64,000 nt of DNA from Canibacter oris (GTDB lineage Bacteria > Actinomycetota > Actinomycetes > Actinomycetales > Microbacteriaceae). The notes below the pieces were generated by a model. The model was not told where the DNA came from and made no database searches. It saw only the letters and a program-made list of their open reading frames with translations. Of the stretch, positions 1 through 9,149 are shown piece by piece. The number at the start of each line of letters is the position of its first letter. Within the stretch, counting starts at the first letter, position 1. The stretch covers positions 47,290-111,289 of the forward strand of contig NZ_JACIFD010000007.1 of NCBI RefSeq assembly GCF_014197205.1, given 5' to 3'. The translations under genes and the position numbers were made by a program.

Positions 1-2196
1 CATCCGGGCGGCGGTTTGCCAAGCTACCCGCACCCGCGATTGATGCCAGACTTCTGGCAGTTCCCGACTGTATCGATGGGTCTCGGCCCAATCAACGCCA
101 TCTATCAGGCACAGTTCAACAAGTATCTAACCAACCGCGGCATTAAAGACTGCTCTGATCAGCACGTGTGGGCCTTCCTCGGCGACGGTGAGCTTGACGA
201 GGTAGAGAGCCGCGGACAGTTGCAGGTTGCCGCAAACGAGGGGCTTGATAACCTCACCTTCGTAATCAACTGCAACCTGCAGCGGCTAGACGGTCCGGTG
301 CGCGGTAACGGCAAAATCATCCAGGAGCTGGAGAGCTTCTTCCGCGGTGCCGGTTGGAACGTCATCAAAGTTATCTGGGGCCGGCAGTGGGATGACCTGC
401 TGGCACGTGACAAAGACGGTGCTCTGCTGAAGCTGATGAACGTTACCCCAGACGGTGACTTCCAGACCTACAAGGCAGAAAACGGTGCATATGTGCGGCA
501 GAACTTCTTCGGTCGCGATCCACGCGCTCTGCAACTCGTTGAAAATTACAGCGACGACCAGATTTGGGGGCTGCAGCGTGGCGGTCACGACTACCGCAAA
601 GTTTACGCAGCGTTCAAGGCCGCAACCGAGCATAAAGGCCGCCCAACGGTTATCCTGGCGCACACCATTAAGGGTTACGGCCTGGGGCCGCACTTTGAGG
701 CCCGTAACGCAACCCACCAGATGAAGAAAATGTCGCTTGAAGACCTCAAACTCTTCCGCGACACCATGGATATTCCGGTTTCTGACGCTGAGCTGGAGGC
801 AAATCCATACGAGGCACCTTACTACCGCCCAGCAGAAGACAGCGATGTAATCCAGTACATCAAAGAGCGGCGTCGTGAACTCGGCGGCTACCTCCCGAGC
901 CGCAGTGCAAAATATGTGGATCTCGCGCTGCCCGAGGCTAAACGCTACGACATCGCGAAGAAAGGCTCCGGTAACCAGCAGGCTGCAACCACTATGGTGT
1001 TTGTGCGACTGCTGAAAGACCTGATGCGCGATCCGAATTACGGTAAGCGGATCGTGCCGATTATTCCTGACGAGGCACGCACCTTCGGGATGGACAGCTA
1101 CTTCCCTACATCCAAGATCTACAACCCAAACGGGCAAACCTACACCTCGGTTGACCGCAACCTATTGCTCGCCTACAAGGAGAGCTCAGAGGGCGCGATT
1201 TTGCACGTGGGTATTAACGAGGCGGGCGCTGCAGCGGCGTTCACCGCGGTTGGCACCTCATACTCAACTCACGGCGAGCCGATGATTCCGGTTTACATCT
1301 TCTACTCAATGTTCGGGTTCCAGCGTACGGGCGACGCTTTCTGGGCGGCGGGCGACCAAATGGTGCGTGGTTTCGTAATTGGCGCAACAGCTGGGCGTAC
1401 CACGCTCACCGGTGAGGGGCTGCAGCACGCCGATGGCCACTCTCCGCTGCTGGCGTCAACCAACCCTGCAGCTATCAGCTATGACCCAGCATACGGGTAC
1501 GAGATTGGACATATTATCCGCGCCGGTATGGAGCGGATGTACGGTGGCAAGCATCCCGACCCGAACGTGTTCTACTACCTCACTGTCTACAACGAACCGA
1601 TTGTGCATCCAGCAGAGCCGGCCGATGTTGATGTTGAAGGCATTGTGAAGGGTATTCACCGTGTTGAGGTTGGCCCAGATGCGGAGCTAAAAGCACAGAT
1701 TCTAGCTTCCGGTGTTGCCGTGCCATGGGCACGAGAGGCCGCCCAGCTGTTGCACGAAGACTGGGGTGTGAGCGCCGATGTGTGGAGTGTTACCAGCTGG
1801 TCAGAGCTGTACCGTGATGGCCTCGCTGCAGATGCCGCTGCCTTTAAGAATATCGGTGAGCAAAACCGCCAGGCATACGTCACTGAAAAGCTGGCGGATG
1901 CCACGGGGCCATTCGTTGCGGTTAGCGATTTCGAGACCGGTGTGCCGGAGCAAATTCGGAAGTACGTTCCGGGCGACTACTCGGTGCTTGGTGCTGACGG
2001 TTTCGGCTTCAGTGATACCCGGGCAGCGGCCCGGCGCTACTTCGGTATTGACCGCGAGTATGTGGTTGTGAAGGTGCTGGAGCGGCTGGCAGCCGCGGGG
2101 CAAATTAGCTACGATATTCCTCGCACTGCCTATCAGAAGTACCGCCTCGACGATATTGCTGCCGGTTCAACTGGCGGCGCTGGCGGTGATTCCTAG
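1..2196 (+). CDS. aceE: pyruvate dehydrogenase E1 component, 5'-truncated by the window edge
   Basis: Homodimeric E1 of the pyruvate dehydrogenase complex, a thiamine-diphosphate enzyme that decarboxylates pyruvate and acetylates the E2 lipoyl domain. The open frame enters at base 1 ([20 protein letters not shown]) and runs 731 codons; full AceE proteins are about 890-920 residues, so roughly 160-190 N-terminal residues lie outside the window. The ThDP-binding stretch is visible as [15 protein letters not shown] followed by [20 protein letters not shown], the typical GDG...NCN pattern of AceE. An in-frame TTG at base 16 is only an internal codon. The gene precedes a PucR regulator and fab genes, the usual actinobacterial order linking acetyl-CoA supply to fatty-acid synthesis. 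Family assignment is secure. Confidence 0.97.
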   Translation, partial: HPGGGLPSYPHPRLMPDFWQFPTVSMGLGPINAIYQAQFNKYLTNRGIKDCSDQHVWAFLGDGELDEVESRGQLQVAANEGLDNLTFVINCNLQRLDGPVRGNGKIIQELESFFRGAGWNVIKVIWGRQWDDLLARDKDGALLKLMNVTPDGDFQTYKAENGAYVRQNFFGRDPRALQLVENYSDDQIWGLQRGGHDYRKVYAAFKAATEHKGRPTVILAHTIKGYGLGPHFEARNATHQMKKMSLEDLKLFRDTMDIPVSDAELEANPYEAPYYRPAEDSDVIQYIKERRRELGGYLPSRSAKYVDLALPEAKRYDIAKKGSGNQQAATTMVFVRLLKDLMRDPNYGKRIVPIIPDEARTFGMDSYFPTSKIYNPNGQTYTSVDRNLLLAYKESSEGAILHVGINEAGAAAAFTAVGTSYSTHGEPMIPVYIFYSMFGFQRTGDAFWAAGDQMVRGFVIGATAGRTTLTGEGLQHADGHSPLLASTNPAAISYDPAYGYEIGHIIRAGMERMYGGKHPDPNVFYYLTVYNEPIVHPAEPADVDVEGIVKGIHRVEVGPDAELKAQILASGVAVPWAREAAQLLHEDWGVSADVWSVTSWSELYRDGLAADAAAFKNIGEQNRQAYVTEKLADATGPFVAVSDFETGVPEQIRKYVPGDYSVLGADGFGFSDTRAAARRYFGIDREYVVVKVLERLAAAGQISYDIPRTAYQKYRLDDIAAGSTGGAGGDS

Positions 2197-2205
2197 TAAA
2201 ATACA

Positions 2206-2238
2206 GGTTACAGGGCGGGCTGAGTCCGCCCTGTAACC
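2206..2238 (+). terminator. hairpin after aceE
   Basis: A perfect 13-bp stem (GGTTACAGGGCGG / CCGCCCTGTAACC) with a 7-nt loop starts 10 bases after the aceE stop. It is followed by an AT-rich but not strictly T-rich tract, so it acts as a terminator or as an mRNA 3'-end stabiliser. Confidence 0.75.
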
Positions 2239-2270
2239 ATATCCCCCTAAATAATCCCCCTCAAAGAAAA

Positions 2271-3470
2271 ATGAACACAGGAAAAACTGTGACAACTAAT
2301 CAAATAAATGAAACAGTTGCGGCAGATCTGAAATGGCTTAAAACCGTCATGCATGAGGTCACCGCACTGTCACTACAGCGTTGTGACGCGGAGTTTCCGT
2401 GGCTGGCGAATATGCCGGAAAAACGCCACCAAATCATTGGTGATGTGGTGCGCCGAGGCCTGCAGGCCTACGTTAATTGGTGTGAGGACCCGGCTGGCCG
2501 GCAATCGCTAATCGCTGAAATTTTTGCCTCCGCACCACGCGAACTGTCACAGGCGCTGAGCTTGTTTCAAACCCTACAGCTCACTCAGGTGGTGGTGGCA
2601 ACCGTAGAGGAAGCTGTTGCGGAGCGTAGCCCCGAACTCAAAGAAGCTACACTGCAGTTCTCTCGCGAACTGGCTTTCGCAGCTGCCAAGGTTTACGCTA
2701 AGGTGGCGGAGATTCGCGGCCTGTGGGATACCCGCCTGGAAGCGCTAATCGTAGATTCAATCATCACCGGCACCGCAGTTGGAGATGTGCGTAGTCGTAG
2801 CGCTGCGCTGGGCTGGAAAGGAAACGGTGCGGTGGCAGTGCTAGCGGGCACCATTGCACCACAAGCAAATCTGGAGCAGCTGCGCCGAGCCACTCGTAAA
2901 TACGGTTGTGATGTGCTGGTTGGGGTGCAGGGCAACAGATTGCTTTTGGTTTTCGGGCAGCTGCAGCAACAGAGCCTTGCTGCAGCTAGCGAGGTTTTTA
3001 ATGCGCTCACGCAGCGGGTTAAACACCACTTTACCGCTGATCCATTGATTCTTGGCCCAACTGTTTCTTCGATTGTGCACGCACAGTACTCCGCAAAAGC
3101 AGCACTTGCGGCACTGGCAGTAGCTGCTGCGGTGCGCGATGTGAGCTACCCTGCAGCTGCTGACGCGCTGCTGCCGGAGCGAGCAATCTCTGGCGATGAG
3201 CTGGCGCGTGAAACCCTGTTGGAAACGATCTACCTGCCACTGCACCGAGCGAATGGTGAACTGCTGGCGACTCTGCGCAGCTATTTGTTGAACGGCAGCT
3301 CATTGGAACAAACCTCGCGTGATTTATATGTGCACACTAACACCGTGCGCTACCGGTTAAAGCGTATCAGCGAGCTTATCGAATGCAACCCCGCAAAGCC
3401 TCGCGATGCTTTCATGCTGCGCACTGCTTTGGTGCTTGGAGACCTTTATAGTGCCAAGGAAAATGACTAA
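2271..3470 (+). CDS. PucR-family transcriptional regulator (FasR-like)
   Basis: Predicted activator of the adjacent fatty-acid synthesis genes. The 399-residue protein has a long N-terminal sensory region and ends in the PucR C-terminal helix-turn-helix: LLATLRSYLLNGSSLEQTSR is followed by LYVHTNTVRYRLKRISEL. The same architecture and location (just before fabD) are known for FasR of Streptomyces coelicolor; orthology here is inferred from position and domain type. The start is uncertain: ATG 2271 gives the longest form, but GTG 2289 has the better ribosome site (AGGA about 6-9 bases upstream). The gene is separated from aceE by a hairpin, so it probably has its own promoter. Confidence 0.85.
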   Translation: MNTGKTVTTNQINETVAADLKWLKTVMHEVTALSLQRCDAEFPWLANMPEKRHQIIGDVVRRGLQAYVNWCEDPAGRQSLIAEIFASAPRELSQALSLFQTLQLTQVVVATVEEAVAERSPELKEATLQFSRELAFAAAKVYAKVAEIRGLWDTRLEALIVDSIITGTAVGDVRSRSAALGWKGNGAVAVLAGTIAPQANLEQLRRATRKYGCDVLVGVQGNRLLLVFGQLQQQSLAAASEVFNALTQRVKHHFTADPLILGPTVSSIVHAQYSAKAALAALAVAAAVRDVSYPAAADALLPERAISGDELARETLLETIYLPLHRANGELLATLRSYLLNGSSLEQTSRDLYVHTNTVRYRLKRISELIECNPAKPRDAFMLRTALVLGDLYSAKEND

Positions 3471-3480
3471 TCACTGCCGC

Positions 3481-3497
3481 TTGTATGAAATGTACAA
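3481..3497. promoter_or_regulatory. short inverted repeat upstream of fabD, possible operator
   Basis: TTGTATGAAATGTACAA has 5-bp arms TTGTA / TACAA around 7 bases, lying 10 bases after the regulator stop and about 65 bases before fabD. A -10-like TATGAT (3537-3542) follows. It is a plausible site for the PucR regulator encoded next door; this is inference from position only. Confidence 0.4.
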
Positions 3498-3562
3498 AAA
3501 ACTCTGCAAAATATAGCCGTTAAATTCCGAAGTTAGTATGATACATCTGGCAAACTAGTGTT

Positions 3563-4495
3563 GTGATTGTTATTACCTGCCCCGGTCAGGGGTCTCAGAA
3601 ACCAGGATTTCTTAGCCCATGGGCTGAGGTTCCTGAGTATCGCGCGCGGCTGGCGGAGATGTCTGCGGCAATCGGTGTCGATTTGCTGCGCCATGGCACC
3701 GAGAGCGATGCCGAAACCATTAAAGACACTGCAGTCGCGCAGCCTTTAATTGTTGCCTCTGGAATTCTCGCGATTGATGCCTTGCGCTCAAACTTGACTG
3801 CTGCAGGCGCTGCAGAAATGGTTGCAGACTTGCAATTCGCTGGTCACTCCGTTGGTGAAATCACTGCTGCCTACGGTGCAGGCATTTTCGATGCGGCAAC
3901 TGCGATGCGTTTTGTAGCTGCACGCTCCCGCGCAATGCAGGAGTGCGCACAGACGCATGACACTTCAATGGCGGCGGTGCTCGGCGGTGAGCTAGCGGAG
4001 ATTGAGCCGCAATTATCGGACCTCGGCTTAACCCCGGCAAACTACAACGGTGGCGGCCAGATTGTGGTCGGTGGATCCAGCGCTGCCGTTGCTGAACTGG
4101 TCGCTAACCCGCCAGCGAGAACCCGCGTGATTCAGCTACAGGTTGCAGGCGCTTTCCACACTGCAGCAATGGCTGCTGCTCAGCAGCAGCTGCAGGCTAT
4201 ACACAGTGAGTTTACGGTCAAAGATCCGGCCCACAAAATTTACACCAACGCTGATGGCAGCACAGTGAGCAGCGGGGCCGAGTACCTTGACCTTTTGGTG
4301 CGCCAGGTTGCAAGCCCGGTACGCTGGGATTTGTGCATGGAAGCATTTGCTGCCGGCCATGTCACTGCTCTGGTTGAGGTTACTCCGAGTGGCGCTCTCG
4401 CTGGCCTGGCACGCCGCGGTTTGAAGGGCGTGCCGTGCCACAAGATTGACACCCCAGCTGATGCGGCAGCTGCGGCAGCCGCATTAATCGCTTAA
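3563..4495 (+). CDS. fabD: malonyl-CoA:ACP transacylase
   Basis: Transfers the malonyl group from CoA to acyl carrier protein, supplying extender units for type II fatty-acid synthesis. The 310-residue protein has the N-terminal CPGQGSQKPGF signature, the nucleophile elbow GHSVGE (residues 94-99, Ser96) and the catalytic histidine in AGAFHTAAM (His199). The GTG start at 3563 has no clear Shine-Dalgarno sequence; a TATGAT -10-like element lies 20 bases upstream, so the message has a very short leader. It is the first gene of fabD-fabH-acpP-fabF and is followed after 24 bases by fabH. Confidence 0.95.
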   Translation: MIVITCPGQGSQKPGFLSPWAEVPEYRARLAEMSAAIGVDLLRHGTESDAETIKDTAVAQPLIVASGILAIDALRSNLTAAGAAEMVADLQFAGHSVGEITAAYGAGIFDAATAMRFVAARSRAMQECAQTHDTSMAAVLGGELAEIEPQLSDLGLTPANYNGGGQIVVGGSSAAVAELVANPPARTRVIQLQVAGAFHTAAMAAAQQQLQAIHSEFTVKDPAHKIYTNADGSTVSSGAEYLDLLVRQVASPVRWDLCMEAFAAGHVTALVEVTPSGALAGLARRGLKGVPCHKIDTPADAAAAAAALIA

Positions 4496-4519
4496 GCAAC
4501 CTGAGACGGTGAGGTAAAA

Positions 4520-5527
4520 ATGACAGTGAAACTTGTGCAGCAAGCTGGTGTACCCGGCAGTGAGATTCTCGCGCTGGGCGCAGCGCGCGGAGAAAATGCG
4601 GTGCCAAACTCTGCGTTGATTGAGCCCATTAACTCTTCTGATGAGTGGATACGCCAGCGCACCGGAATTATCACTCGTATGCGCGCCAACGCTGACACAC
4701 TGGCTGTAGACCTCGCAACCACTGCCGCTGCGGAAGCAATCGAAAAGGCCGGGATTGATCCACAACTGATTGATTTGGTCATTGTGGCAACCATTAGCAA
4801 TGTGCGCCAGACCCCGTCAATCGCTGCGATTGTGGCGGATCGGGTCGGCGCAAACCCTGCAGCGGCGTTTGACTCAAACGCTGCCTGTGCGGGCTATTGC
4901 TATGCAATTGCACAGGCTGATGCTTTGATCCGAGCGGGGCAAGCACACTACGCACTGGTAGTTGGGGCTGAGAAACTCTCTGACATTGTGCACCCGGAAG
5001 ATCGCAGCATCTCTTTCCTACTTGGGGACGGTGCTGGCGCAGCTGTGCTTGGCCCGACAACTGAACCTGGAGTTGCAGCAACCGTTTGGGGTTCGGACGG
5101 CAGCCGCGGTGATGCAGTGAGCATGAATCACACCCTGCTAGAATTCCGTGATGGTGCTGCCGAGTGGCCGACTCTTCGGCAGGACGGTCCGAGCGTGTTC
5201 CGCTGGGCGGTGTGGGAAATGGCGAAAGTGGCACGCCAGGCTTTGGATGCTGCCGGGATTCTGCCTGAGGACCTCACCGCATTTGTGCCGCACCAGGCAA
5301 ATATGCGCATTATTGACGAGTTTGCGAAACAGCTCGGGTTGCCAGAAAGTGTTTTGGTGGCACGGGATATCGCTGAAACCGGGAACACCTCTGCTGCCTC
5401 GGTGCCGCTAGCAATGCACCGCTTGTTGCGTGAGCATCCGGAGGCTGGCGGCGGCTTAGCCCTGCAAATTGGTTTCGGAGCAGGACTAGTGTTTGCGGCA
5501 CAGGTTGTGCGGATGCCACGCGTTTAA
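4520..5527 (+). CDS. fabH: beta-ketoacyl-ACP synthase III
   Basis: Starts fatty-acid chains by condensing a short acyl-CoA primer with malonyl-ACP. The 335-residue protein carries the thiolase-fold triad: Cys123 in NAACAGYCYA, His in FVPHQANMRI and Asn in ETGNTSAAS. The ISSDEWIRQRTGI-type N-terminal motif reads INSSDEWIRQRTGI. A GAGG ribosome site precedes the ATG. Actinobacterial FabH proteins often use branched primers, but primer choice cannot be read from the sequence. Confidence 0.96.
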   Translation: MTVKLVQQAGVPGSEILALGAARGENAVPNSALIEPINSSDEWIRQRTGIITRMRANADTLAVDLATTAAAEAIEKAGIDPQLIDLVIVATISNVRQTPSIAAIVADRVGANPAAAFDSNAACAGYCYAIAQADALIRAGQAHYALVVGAEKLSDIVHPEDRSISFLLGDGAGAAVLGPTTEPGVAATVWGSDGSRGDAVSMNHTLLEFRDGAAEWPTLRQDGPSVFRWAVWEMAKVARQALDAAGILPEDLTAFVPHQANMRIIDEFAKQLGLPESVLVARDIAETGNTSAASVPLAMHRLLREHPEAGGGLALQIGFGAGLVFAAQVVRMPRV

Positions 5528-5604
5528 TATGTAAAGCGCTCCACATCGGTAATTAACTACTAAACTTTTAACTGAGACAACCGTTTCAAACTAAGGAGAA
5601 AACA

Positions 5605-5847
5605 ATGGCACTGACCACTGAAGAGGTACTGAGCGGCCTGGCTGAGCTCATCAACGACGAAACCGGTATTGCACCTGAGGTTGTAAGCCTGGAGAAGTCA
5701 TTTACCGATGATCTCGATATCGACTCAATTTCAATGATGACCATCGTGGTTAACGCTGAAGAAAAGTTCGACGTAAAGATTCCAGACGATGAAGTAAAGA
5801 ACCTTAAGACCGTAGGTGACGCAGTTAACTTCATCGTTAACGCGTAA
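5605..5847 (+). CDS. acpP: acyl carrier protein
   Basis: 80-residue acidic carrier protein of fatty-acid synthesis. The 4'-phosphopantetheine site is Ser41 in DDLDIDSISMM; the usual DSL triplet is DSI here, which is common in actinobacteria. A strong AAGGAG ribosome site precedes the ATG. A near-perfect hairpin follows 13 bases after the stop, suggesting that much of the transcript ends here and that acpP is expressed more strongly than fabF. Confidence 0.96.
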   Translation: MALTTEEVLSGLAELINDETGIAPEVVSLEKSFTDDLDIDSISMMTIVVNAEEKFDVKIPDDEVKNLKTVGDAVNFIVNA

Positions 5848-5860
5848 GCTACGCAAATCT

Positions 5861-5894
5861 TGTGGGGATCAGCGTTGTTTCGCTGATCCCCACA
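5861..5894 (+). terminator. strong hairpin between acpP and fabF
   Basis: 14-bp perfect stem TGTGGGGATCAGCG / CGCTGATCCCCACA with a 6-nt loop (ttgttt), followed by TTTAAA. It probably causes partial termination, setting acpP expression above fabF, or stabilises the acpP message. Confidence 0.75.
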
Positions 5895-5952
5895 TTTAAA
5901 CCTGATTTTAGACTTTTTCCTTACATTGCGTTCAAAGAACCAGGAGATAGTA

Positions 5953-7185
5953 ATGACCAAGATTGTAGTTACCGGTATCGGTGCGTCTACCCCGCTAGGC
6001 GGCAACGTAGCTGACACTTGGGAGGCGCTGCTTGCCGGTAAATCCGGTGTGCGCACACTGCCGCATGACTGGGTTGTGCAGTACGACCTGCCGGTCACTT
6101 TTGCGGCCGAAGCCCTGGTTCCTGCGAGCGAGGTTTTACCGCGACCACAGGCGAAGCGACTGGATCCTGCCAGCCAGTTCGCGGTTGTAGCGGCGATGGA
6201 AGCATTCGCAGACGCCGGCAGCCCAGAGGTGGTGCCGGAACGCCTCGGTGTAGATTTTGCGACCGGTATCGGCGGCGTGTGGAGTCTGCTGAACGCCTGG
6301 GACGATCTGCGTGAAAAAGGCCCACGTCGCGTGATGCCGATGACCGTGCCGATGCTGATGCCAAACGCTGCAGCAGCCGCGGTTTCAATGCACTTTGAGG
6401 CACGTGCCTACGCTCATACGGTGGCATCCGCGTGTGCTTCGAGCACAGAGTCGCTGGTTAATGCTATCGCGAACCTCAAGGCCGGACTTGCGGACGTGGT
6501 TATCACCGGTGGTACGGAGAGCGCGATCCACCCAATTACCGTTGCAGCTTTTGCCTCGATGAAGGCGCTGTCAAGTCGCAACGATGATCCGAGCACCGCT
6601 TCACGCCCCTATAGCGCTGACCGTGATGGTTTCGTGATGGGTGAGGGAGCTGCAGCGCTGGTATTAGAAACTGAAGAGCATGCTAAAGCCCGTGGTGCGC
6701 GAATTTACGCGGAGCTCGCAGGTGGCGGGATAACTGCGGATTCTTATCACATCACCGCTAACGACCCTGAGGGTCGTGGTGCAGCACGCGCGGTCGAGCT
6801 AGCGCTTGCGGAAGCAGGAGCAACCGCCGCCGAGGTGACTCACATTAATGCGCACGCCACCAGCACCCCGGTGGGCGACATCGCAGAGTATGCGGCGCTG
6901 CAGAAAGTTTTTGGTGACCGCATCAACGAAATTCCGGTGTCTGCAACCAAGGGTGCAACCGGCCATCTACTGGGCGGCACCGGTGCGCTAGAAGCAGTAT
7001 TCACGGTGCTCGCGGTGCATAACCGTGTAGCACCGCCAACGATTAACACCGGCCAGCAGGATCCTGAAATTCCGGTGCGCATCAGCGCTGAACCGCAGCC
7101 ACTCGGCGACGGCCCGCAGTTGGCAATCAGCAATAGCTTCGGGTTTGGTGGGCACAACGCTGTGGTTGCGGTACGCAGCGTCTAA
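5953..7185 (+). CDS. fabF: beta-ketoacyl-ACP synthase II
   Basis: Elongating condensing enzyme of type II fatty-acid synthesis. The 410-residue thiolase-fold protein shows the nucleophile in VASACASSTES and the two histidines in HINAHATSTPVGD and GATGHLLGGTG, with the glycine-rich SNSFGFGGHNAV near the C-terminus. I chose ATG 5953 over the upstream in-frame GTG 5926 because AGGAG sits 7-8 bases upstream and MTKIVVTGIG matches the family start. It ends the fab cluster before a convergent methionine transport operon. Confidence 0.96.
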   Translation: MTKIVVTGIGASTPLGGNVADTWEALLAGKSGVRTLPHDWVVQYDLPVTFAAEALVPASEVLPRPQAKRLDPASQFAVVAAMEAFADAGSPEVVPERLGVDFATGIGGVWSLLNAWDDLREKGPRRVMPMTVPMLMPNAAAAAVSMHFEARAYAHTVASACASSTESLVNAIANLKAGLADVVITGGTESAIHPITVAAFASMKALSSRNDDPSTASRPYSADRDGFVMGEGAAALVLETEEHAKARGARIYAELAGGGITADSYHITANDPEGRGAARAVELALAEAGATAAEVTHINAHATSTPVGDIAEYAALQKVFGDRINEIPVSATKGATGHLLGGTGALEAVFTVLAVHNRVAPPTINTGQQDPEIPVRISAEPQPLGDGPQLAISNSFGFGGHNAVVAVRSV

Positions 7186-7216
7186 CCCCTTTACTACAGA
7201 TCTTTATCAGCAAACC

Positions 7217-7269
7217 TAAAATCGCTAACCTCTCCCCTTGTCTGCGGGGTTTGAGGTTAGCGATTTTTA
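7217..7269. terminator. bidirectional terminator between fabF and metI
   Basis: Long stem with arms TAAAATCGCTAACCTC (7217-7232) and GAGGTTAGCGATTTTTA (7253-7269), with an inner CCCC/GGGG pair. A/T-rich flanks on both sides make it suitable for terminating both fabF (+) and metI (-). Confidence 0.85.
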
Positions 7270-7322
7270 GTATTTTGAAAACCTGCCAGCATCGAAATAG
7301 CAGCACGTGAGTGTCTGCGCTT

Positions 7323-8024
7323 TTACCGGCGCAGCAGTTTGCGTGCGAGCAGGTTGCCTGCCAGCTGCACCAGTTGCACAATCGCTATCACGATAAGCAC
7401 CGCTGCCCAGGTGACCCACGGGTTAAACTGGCGGTAACCGTACTGCAGCGCAAAGTTACCAAGACCGCCGCCACCAATTAGCCCCGCCATCGCAGTCATA
7501 TCAACCACCGCGATAATCGCAAAGGTATAGCCGAGCACCAGCGGACCCAGAGCTTCCGGAATTAAAACCGTAAAAATGATGCGCAGTGGCCCTGCACCCA
7601 TCGCTCGTGCGGCTTCAATCGTGCCCGGCGGCACTGTCAGTAGATTTTGCTCCACAAGCCGCGCAATCCCGAACGCGCACGCGAAAATCAGGGTAAAAAT
7701 CAAAGCCGGAGCCCCGATGCCAGTGCCCACCACAACACGCGCCAAGGGCTGCAGCACCGCAATCAAAATGATAAATGGAATCGGGCGGAAAAAATTCACG
7801 ATAAAGTTCAGCAGCGCATAAATTGGACGGTTTTGCAGCACTGCCCCGGCGCGTGTAACCGTCAACAGCACCCCGATAAACAACCCGAGGATACCGCCGC
7901 CGAGCATTGCCAAAGCAACATAGTGAAGCGTTTCCAGAGTGGCTGTTAAAAATTTCCCGTCGCTTAAAAATTGCAGCAGGTCATTCAACTCACCGTCAGT
8001 AAACAGCGGAGTCACCACAGTCAT
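7323..8024 (-). CDS. metI: methionine ABC transporter permease
   Basis: Inner-membrane permease of the D/L-methionine uptake ABC transporter. The 233-residue protein has about five hydrophobic segments and the EAA-type loop around GTIEAARAMGAGPLRIIFTV, which docks on the ATPase MetN. The start codon overlaps the metN stop by one base, so translation is coupled. It is the third gene of metQ-metN-metI. Confidence 0.93.
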   Translation of the reverse strand: MTVVTPLFTDGELNDLLQFLSDGKFLTATLETLHYVALAMLGGGILGLFIGVLLTVTRAGAVLQNRPIYALLNFIVNFFRPIPFIILIAVLQPLARVVVGTGIGAPALIFTLIFACAFGIARLVEQNLLTVPPGTIEAARAMGAGPLRIIFTVLIPEALGPLVLGYTFAIIAVVDMTAMAGLIGGGGLGNFALQYGYRQFNPWVTWAAVLIVIAIVQLVQLAGNLLARKLLRR

Positions 8025-9067
8025 TATCCCAGCACCTCCAAATCGACATGCTGCCCCAATGCCGCTACCGCGTGCGTCACGCGCAGCTCCTCACCCAACA
8101 GCTGCAAAGTTAATTTTCCAAAGCTGCGCCCGCCAACGGTAGTAATACCGCCGTGCACAATATTAACGCCAACCCCGCGATCCGCTAGAGTCTGAAACAC
8201 GAGCGGCTGATCCACATTCTGATCACTAAAGGTGAGGGTGACAAGTTTTCCGGTGCCCTCTGCCAGAAGGCGCTGAATCCGCGCAGCGTCTGGCTGCGTA
8301 GGGAGCGCTGTCGCGACGAACTTCGCGGTTACTGCCGCTTTGGGGGTGGCGAAAACCTCGAACACAGATCCCTGCTCTACCACTTTGCCGTTCTCCATCA
8401 CGGTCACCGTGTCGGCGATTTCCCGTACCACATCCATTTCGTGCGTGATTAACACGATCGTAATGCCCAGTTCCCGATTAACACGCGACAGCAGTCGCAA
8501 AACCTCTGCGCTGGTGTCGGGGTCGAGTGCGCTCGTGGCCTCATCTGCGAGCAGCACCTGCGGGTTTGTGGCAAGCGCGCGTGCAATGCCAACACGCTGT
8601 TTTTGCCCGCCCGAAAGCTGCTCAGGATACGCGGCGGCGCGATCGGCCAACCCCACAAACTCTAGCAGCTGTGCAACTCTTTGCTTACGCTCAGCCGTAG
8701 ACATTTGCAGCCCGTATTTAGCGGCAACCCGCAGCGGAAACTCGACATTTTGGGCCACGGTTTTGCTGTTAAACAGATTGAAATGCTGAAAAATCATGCC
8801 AATCTGCGAGCGAATTACACGGAGTTCGCGTTCGCTGAGGGTTACCAGATTAGCGCTGTCACCAATGCGGATCTCACCGCTCGTGGCATGCTCTAAGCCG
8901 TTGATAAGGCGTAGCAATGTTGATTTACCGGCGCCAGAATAGCCGATGATGGCGTGGATCGTGCCGCCCGGAATCTCGATGCTGACATCGTCTACGGCGG
9001 TTAGCGGTGTTGCGCCACGCCTTGCCGGGTAAGTTTTGGTGACGTGCGAAATGCTGATCGCGGCCAC
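8024..9067 (-). CDS. metN: methionine ABC transporter ATP-binding protein
   Basis: ATPase of the methionine importer. The 347-residue protein shows Walker A GYSGAGKST, signature LSGGQKQRVGIARAL and Walker B VLLADEAT. The C-terminal region (about residues 260-347) corresponds to the MetN regulatory (C2/NIL) domain that gives methionine trans-inhibition in characterised relatives. AAAGGAGC lies just upstream of the ATG. It sits between metQ and metI. Confidence 0.95.
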   Translation of the reverse strand: MAAISISHVTKTYPARRGATPLTAVDDVSIEIPGGTIHAIIGYSGAGKSTLLRLINGLEHATSGEIRIGDSANLVTLSERELRVIRSQIGMIFQHFNLFNSKTVAQNVEFPLRVAAKYGLQMSTAERKQRVAQLLEFVGLADRAAAYPEQLSGGQKQRVGIARALATNPQVLLADEATSALDPDTSAEVLRLLSRVNRELGITIVLITHEMDVVREIADTVTVMENGKVVEQGSVFEVFATPKAAVTAKFVATALPTQPDAARIQRLLAEGTGKLVTLTFSDQNVDQPLVFQTLADRGVGVNIVHGGITTVGGRSFGKLTLQLLGEELRVTHAVAALGQHVDLEVLG

Positions 9068-9112
9068 GATGCTCCTTTGTTAACTGCGAGAGGAAAATAA
9101 TATTAAAGCAGT

Positions 9113-9141
9113 TGTGGGCAGAGCCCGAAGCCCTGCCCACA
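9113..9141 (-). terminator. hairpin between metQ and metN
   Basis: 9-bp arms TGTGGGCAG / CTGCCCACA lie in the 82-base gap after metQ, without a strong T-tract. A partial terminator or stabiliser here would leave more message for the periplasmic-type binding protein than for the ATPase and permease. Confidence 0.55.
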
Positions 9142-9149
9142 CGATAGAC

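Noticed and set aside
286..1137. 283-residue frame antisense to aceE
   Set aside because: It is the reverse-strand shadow of the conserved aceE coding sequence; no ribosome site or family signal.
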